A stretch of 32,193 bases of DNA from IMG/VR virus record IMGVR_UViG_3300030060_007507, positions 1 to 32,193 of that record. The stretch is one strand, 5' to 3'. Every line of letters begins with the position of its first letter. The stretch's first letter is position 1. Below the pieces are notes generated by a model, which was not told the DNA's origin, did not search any database, and was given only the letters and a program-made list of their open reading frames with translations. Made by a program: the position numbers and the translations under genes. Positions 31,701 through 32,193 of this stretch are shown here, piece by piece. Source of the DNA: a virus.

Positions 31701-31831
31701 ATGCGACTCATACTCATAATTTAAGTGGACAGACAGGTTCTGCTAATCCTAATACTAATCCTGATGGTGGAGGTGGTGCTCATGAAAATAGACCTCCTTA
31801 TCATGCATTGACGTTTATAATAAAAACATAA
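28799..31831 (+). CDS. Collagen-like tail fibre C with tail-collar domain (1010 aa)
   Basis: Residues 1-30 (DFPNNPNSGDVHSVGG, SWKYNGYAWTRI) match the fibre B head module. A charged collagen-like block (GDK, GNT, GSQ units) spans about residues 35-95. Two copies of a roughly 120-residue domain follow, each ending in an F-x-RTGDKG motif (before about residues 211 and 350). Then come repeated beta modules containing EVQDIVGDMVSGNTET and the GLSIxRSGDxIT pattern. From about residue 820, PTGTIIMYGSSSGIPSGWLL is a tail-collar domain. His-rich motifs (MPSHSHSTNNHDHS, HTHN) follow, and the end is the classic RPPYHALTFIIKT. This resembles gp12-type short fibres with metal-binding tips. Confidence 0.9.
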   Translation: MAIDFPNNPNSGDVHSVGGASWKYNGYAWTRIPDPGAKGEPGDKGATGDKGDAGQDGNQGDKGSQGDKGSQGDKGNTGDKGNTGDTGDKGSQGEKAGLVYQFSNATSMVDPGIGKFRYNSTTFSSITTIAIDIADKNSNSVSNFIDTWNDSNSVIDGVLEIKSNDNSDTTLSIFQVTAVSNNSGWFSITVQNGTGTIPSDLETCVINFIRTGDKGAKGEVGPQGLGGVSFEYKFNGTTIIDSDPGNGKIIMNNSSVSSTTQIYIDDVEGGSTNTNIETFLRTIDDSNSTIRGHLRITDKFNGNKFVLYSITGSSVEATGYHKINVTHVTGDVAGNGNFANNDDLVLTFARTGDKGQKGEINVFEIEIQDGDNPDEEKLVLTGPSSSLDDEVVFEAGTGLSIARSGDKITYTNTVVNTQLSTEQVQDIVGNMFSNNTETRISATYEDSDGTIDLVVDDMTSDNNTTYGISAADGDSGNQEKIVLSGTNPTTTDDVVLEASTGLSISRSGDTITFTNTDTGSGTPSLTTEEVQDIVGDMVSGNTETRVNVSYNDTTGKLNFVVDDMTSDNNTEYLLKSLQNSGSNQNPLLTLQTTGGSNADTVEFAGSDGVTVNRTNDGKITIGGAAVGGSNSILTRQDSGDAVHPIVYVDSITDNTLKTLKTENQNNRLAYNPSGNLLYSYITQVHQLKTFNSGSVGNAGQVLVSGGGSAGWSWTDASNVGGSVDNYVDSLSFNGNTLTVGRTGSLSDLTINISSVNTNDNTTYGLSVVNGASTNQENIRLTGSNPSSTDDIIIEVGSGLSIARSGDKITLTNTDGGSTVQGVPTGTIIMYGSSSGIPSGWLLCDGQSTSSYPALAAIVGSTVPDLRDRFIVGAGSAYSQNARAGANTVTLTVADMPSHSHSTNNHDHSLSGKVTGNPNTTLTGSATYIAETWAGNGQATGIFAKDGGYAASLTPGRPDTSPTGRLRIDATHTHNLSGQTGSANPNTNPDGGGGAHENRPPYHALTFIIKT
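28907..29085 (+). repeat. Charged collagen-like GDK repeats in fibre C
   Basis: In-frame units encode GDKGSQ twice and GDKGNT twice with near-identical DNA, in contrast to the neutral GPAGSP units of fibres A and B. There is almost no proline, so stability would rely on charge pairing. Two short G-x-y linkers of the same kind recur near 29430-29470 and 29849-29876. Confidence 0.9.
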
Positions 31832-31860
31832 TTGACAAGTTATAAAATAACGATTATAAT
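31832..31860 (+). promoter_or_regulatory. Perfect consensus sigma70 promoter
   Basis: TTGACA at 31832-31837 and TATAAT at 31855-31860 are separated by exactly 17 nt, a full consensus host promoter. It starts at the stop codon of fibre C and lies 19 nt before the ATG at 31880. It should make the oxygenase gene independent of the late fibre operon, probably early. No convincing terminator is visible upstream of it. Confidence 0.9.
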
Positions 31861-31879
31861 TAATTGATTGAAAAATAAA

Positions 31880-32193
31880 ATGAATTTACCATCTGGTGTT
31901 CTAGTCAATGATAATTTTTTGACACAAGAGGATGCTAATGAAATAGAAAATTGGTTTATGGTATGGTGTGCATGGTCATATTGCCCTGTCATAGTTAGTG
32001 ACAAAGATCATCGTGATGATTTCCAATTTACACATACCTTCTTTGATAACAATCGTGGATTTGTATCTGACGGACCTCATGGTTTAAGAAGAATAATTGA
32101 ATCTATAAATCCACATGTTTGGATAAGAATCAAAGCAAATTTAAGATTTAGAACAGATAAAATACGAGTAAGTCAAATGCATACAGATAATAA
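31880..32193 (+). CDS. 2OG-Fe(II) oxygenase-like protein, 3' end outside the window
   Basis: The frame is open from ATG 31880 to the window end, giving 104 residues (MNLPSGVLVNDNFLTQEDAN ...). The segment VWIRIKANLRFRTDKI followed by MHTDN fits the phage 2OG-Fe(II) oxygenase family. H101 and D103 would be the first two iron ligands (HxD), and the distal His and Arg would lie beyond the window. Such enzymes use iron, O2 and 2-oxoglutarate to hydroxylate or oxidise a substrate and are abundant in cyanophages with unknown targets. It has its own consensus promoter. Its place after three collagen-like fibres makes proline hydroxylation a testable idea. Confidence 0.75.
   Translation, partial: MNLPSGVLVNDNFLTQEDANEIENWFMVWCAWSYCPVIVSDKDHRDDFQFTHTFFDNNRGFVSDGPHGLRRIIESINPHVWIRIKANLRFRTDKIRVSQMHTDN

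Noticed and set aside
31838-31850. Weak inverted repeat GTTAT/ATAAC as a terminator of the fibre operon
   Set aside because: The stem is five AT-rich pairs without a T run, and it lies between the -35 and -10 of a consensus promoter.

Overview
This window looks like part of the genome of a T4-like marine cyanophage (cyanomyovirus), probably infecting an AT-rich picocyanobacterium such as Prochlorococcus. Three things support this. The first is a run of recognisable T4 core genes: gp33, gp59, gp32, gp53, gp48, gp4, gp54, gp26, gp27 and gp5. The second is the cyanophage-typical cargo thyX, phoH and an MGME1-like nuclease. The third is small proteins of families otherwise known from cyanobacteria and their phages: DUF4278 (YRG motif) and DUF1825. 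The sequence is AT-rich throughout except for GC-richer collagen-like patches. Identifications come from reading motifs and recalled families; no database search was run.

Region 1 (19-5194, + strand) holds replication, nucleotide and transcription functions. A tiny DUF4278 gene ends at a strong terminator whose hairpin also contains the -35 box of a new sigma70-type promoter. Then follow two small ORFs, thyX, an FmdB-like small protein, phoH, a PD-(D/E)XK nuclease, gp33, a conserved 68-aa protein, the gp59 helicase loader, a DUF1825 protein, and gp32 with its own early promoter and a 9-nt periodic leader. Most genes overlap by 1-20 nt. A second rho-independent terminator closes the block.

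Region 2 (5223-7939, - strand) is a four-gene morphogenesis block: gp4, an unknown 115-aa protein, gp48 and gp53. It diverges from region 3 at 7940-7970, where two late-promoter-like CTAAATA boxes face each other around a palindrome.

Region 3 (7972-17294, + strand) encodes the tail tube/baseplate hub: gp54, gp26, a 59-aa protein, two paralogous tape-measure-like proteins, gp27, a gp5 OB-fold hub protein without a visible lysozyme domain, and a separate beta-helical spike protein.

Region 4 (17294-31831, + strand) is a fibre/adhesin locus: a 1091-aa beta-helical fibre, a 483-aa triple-repeat structural protein, then a duplicated cassette of collagen-like fibre, beta-propeller-like protein and small ORF, and finally a third collagen-like fibre ending in a tail-collar domain. 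The duplicated cassette, with shared fibre knobs and matching propeller N-termini, is the most unusual arrangement here. I infer that it encodes interchangeable receptor-binding tips on collagen stalks.

Region 5 (31832-end) begins with a perfect consensus sigma70 promoter driving a 2OG-Fe(II) oxygenase-like gene cut by the window end. Its place next to several collagen-like proteins suggests, without proving, a proline-hydroxylation link. No gap longer than 300 bases lacks a gene. No tRNA, CRISPR array or insertion sequence was seen.
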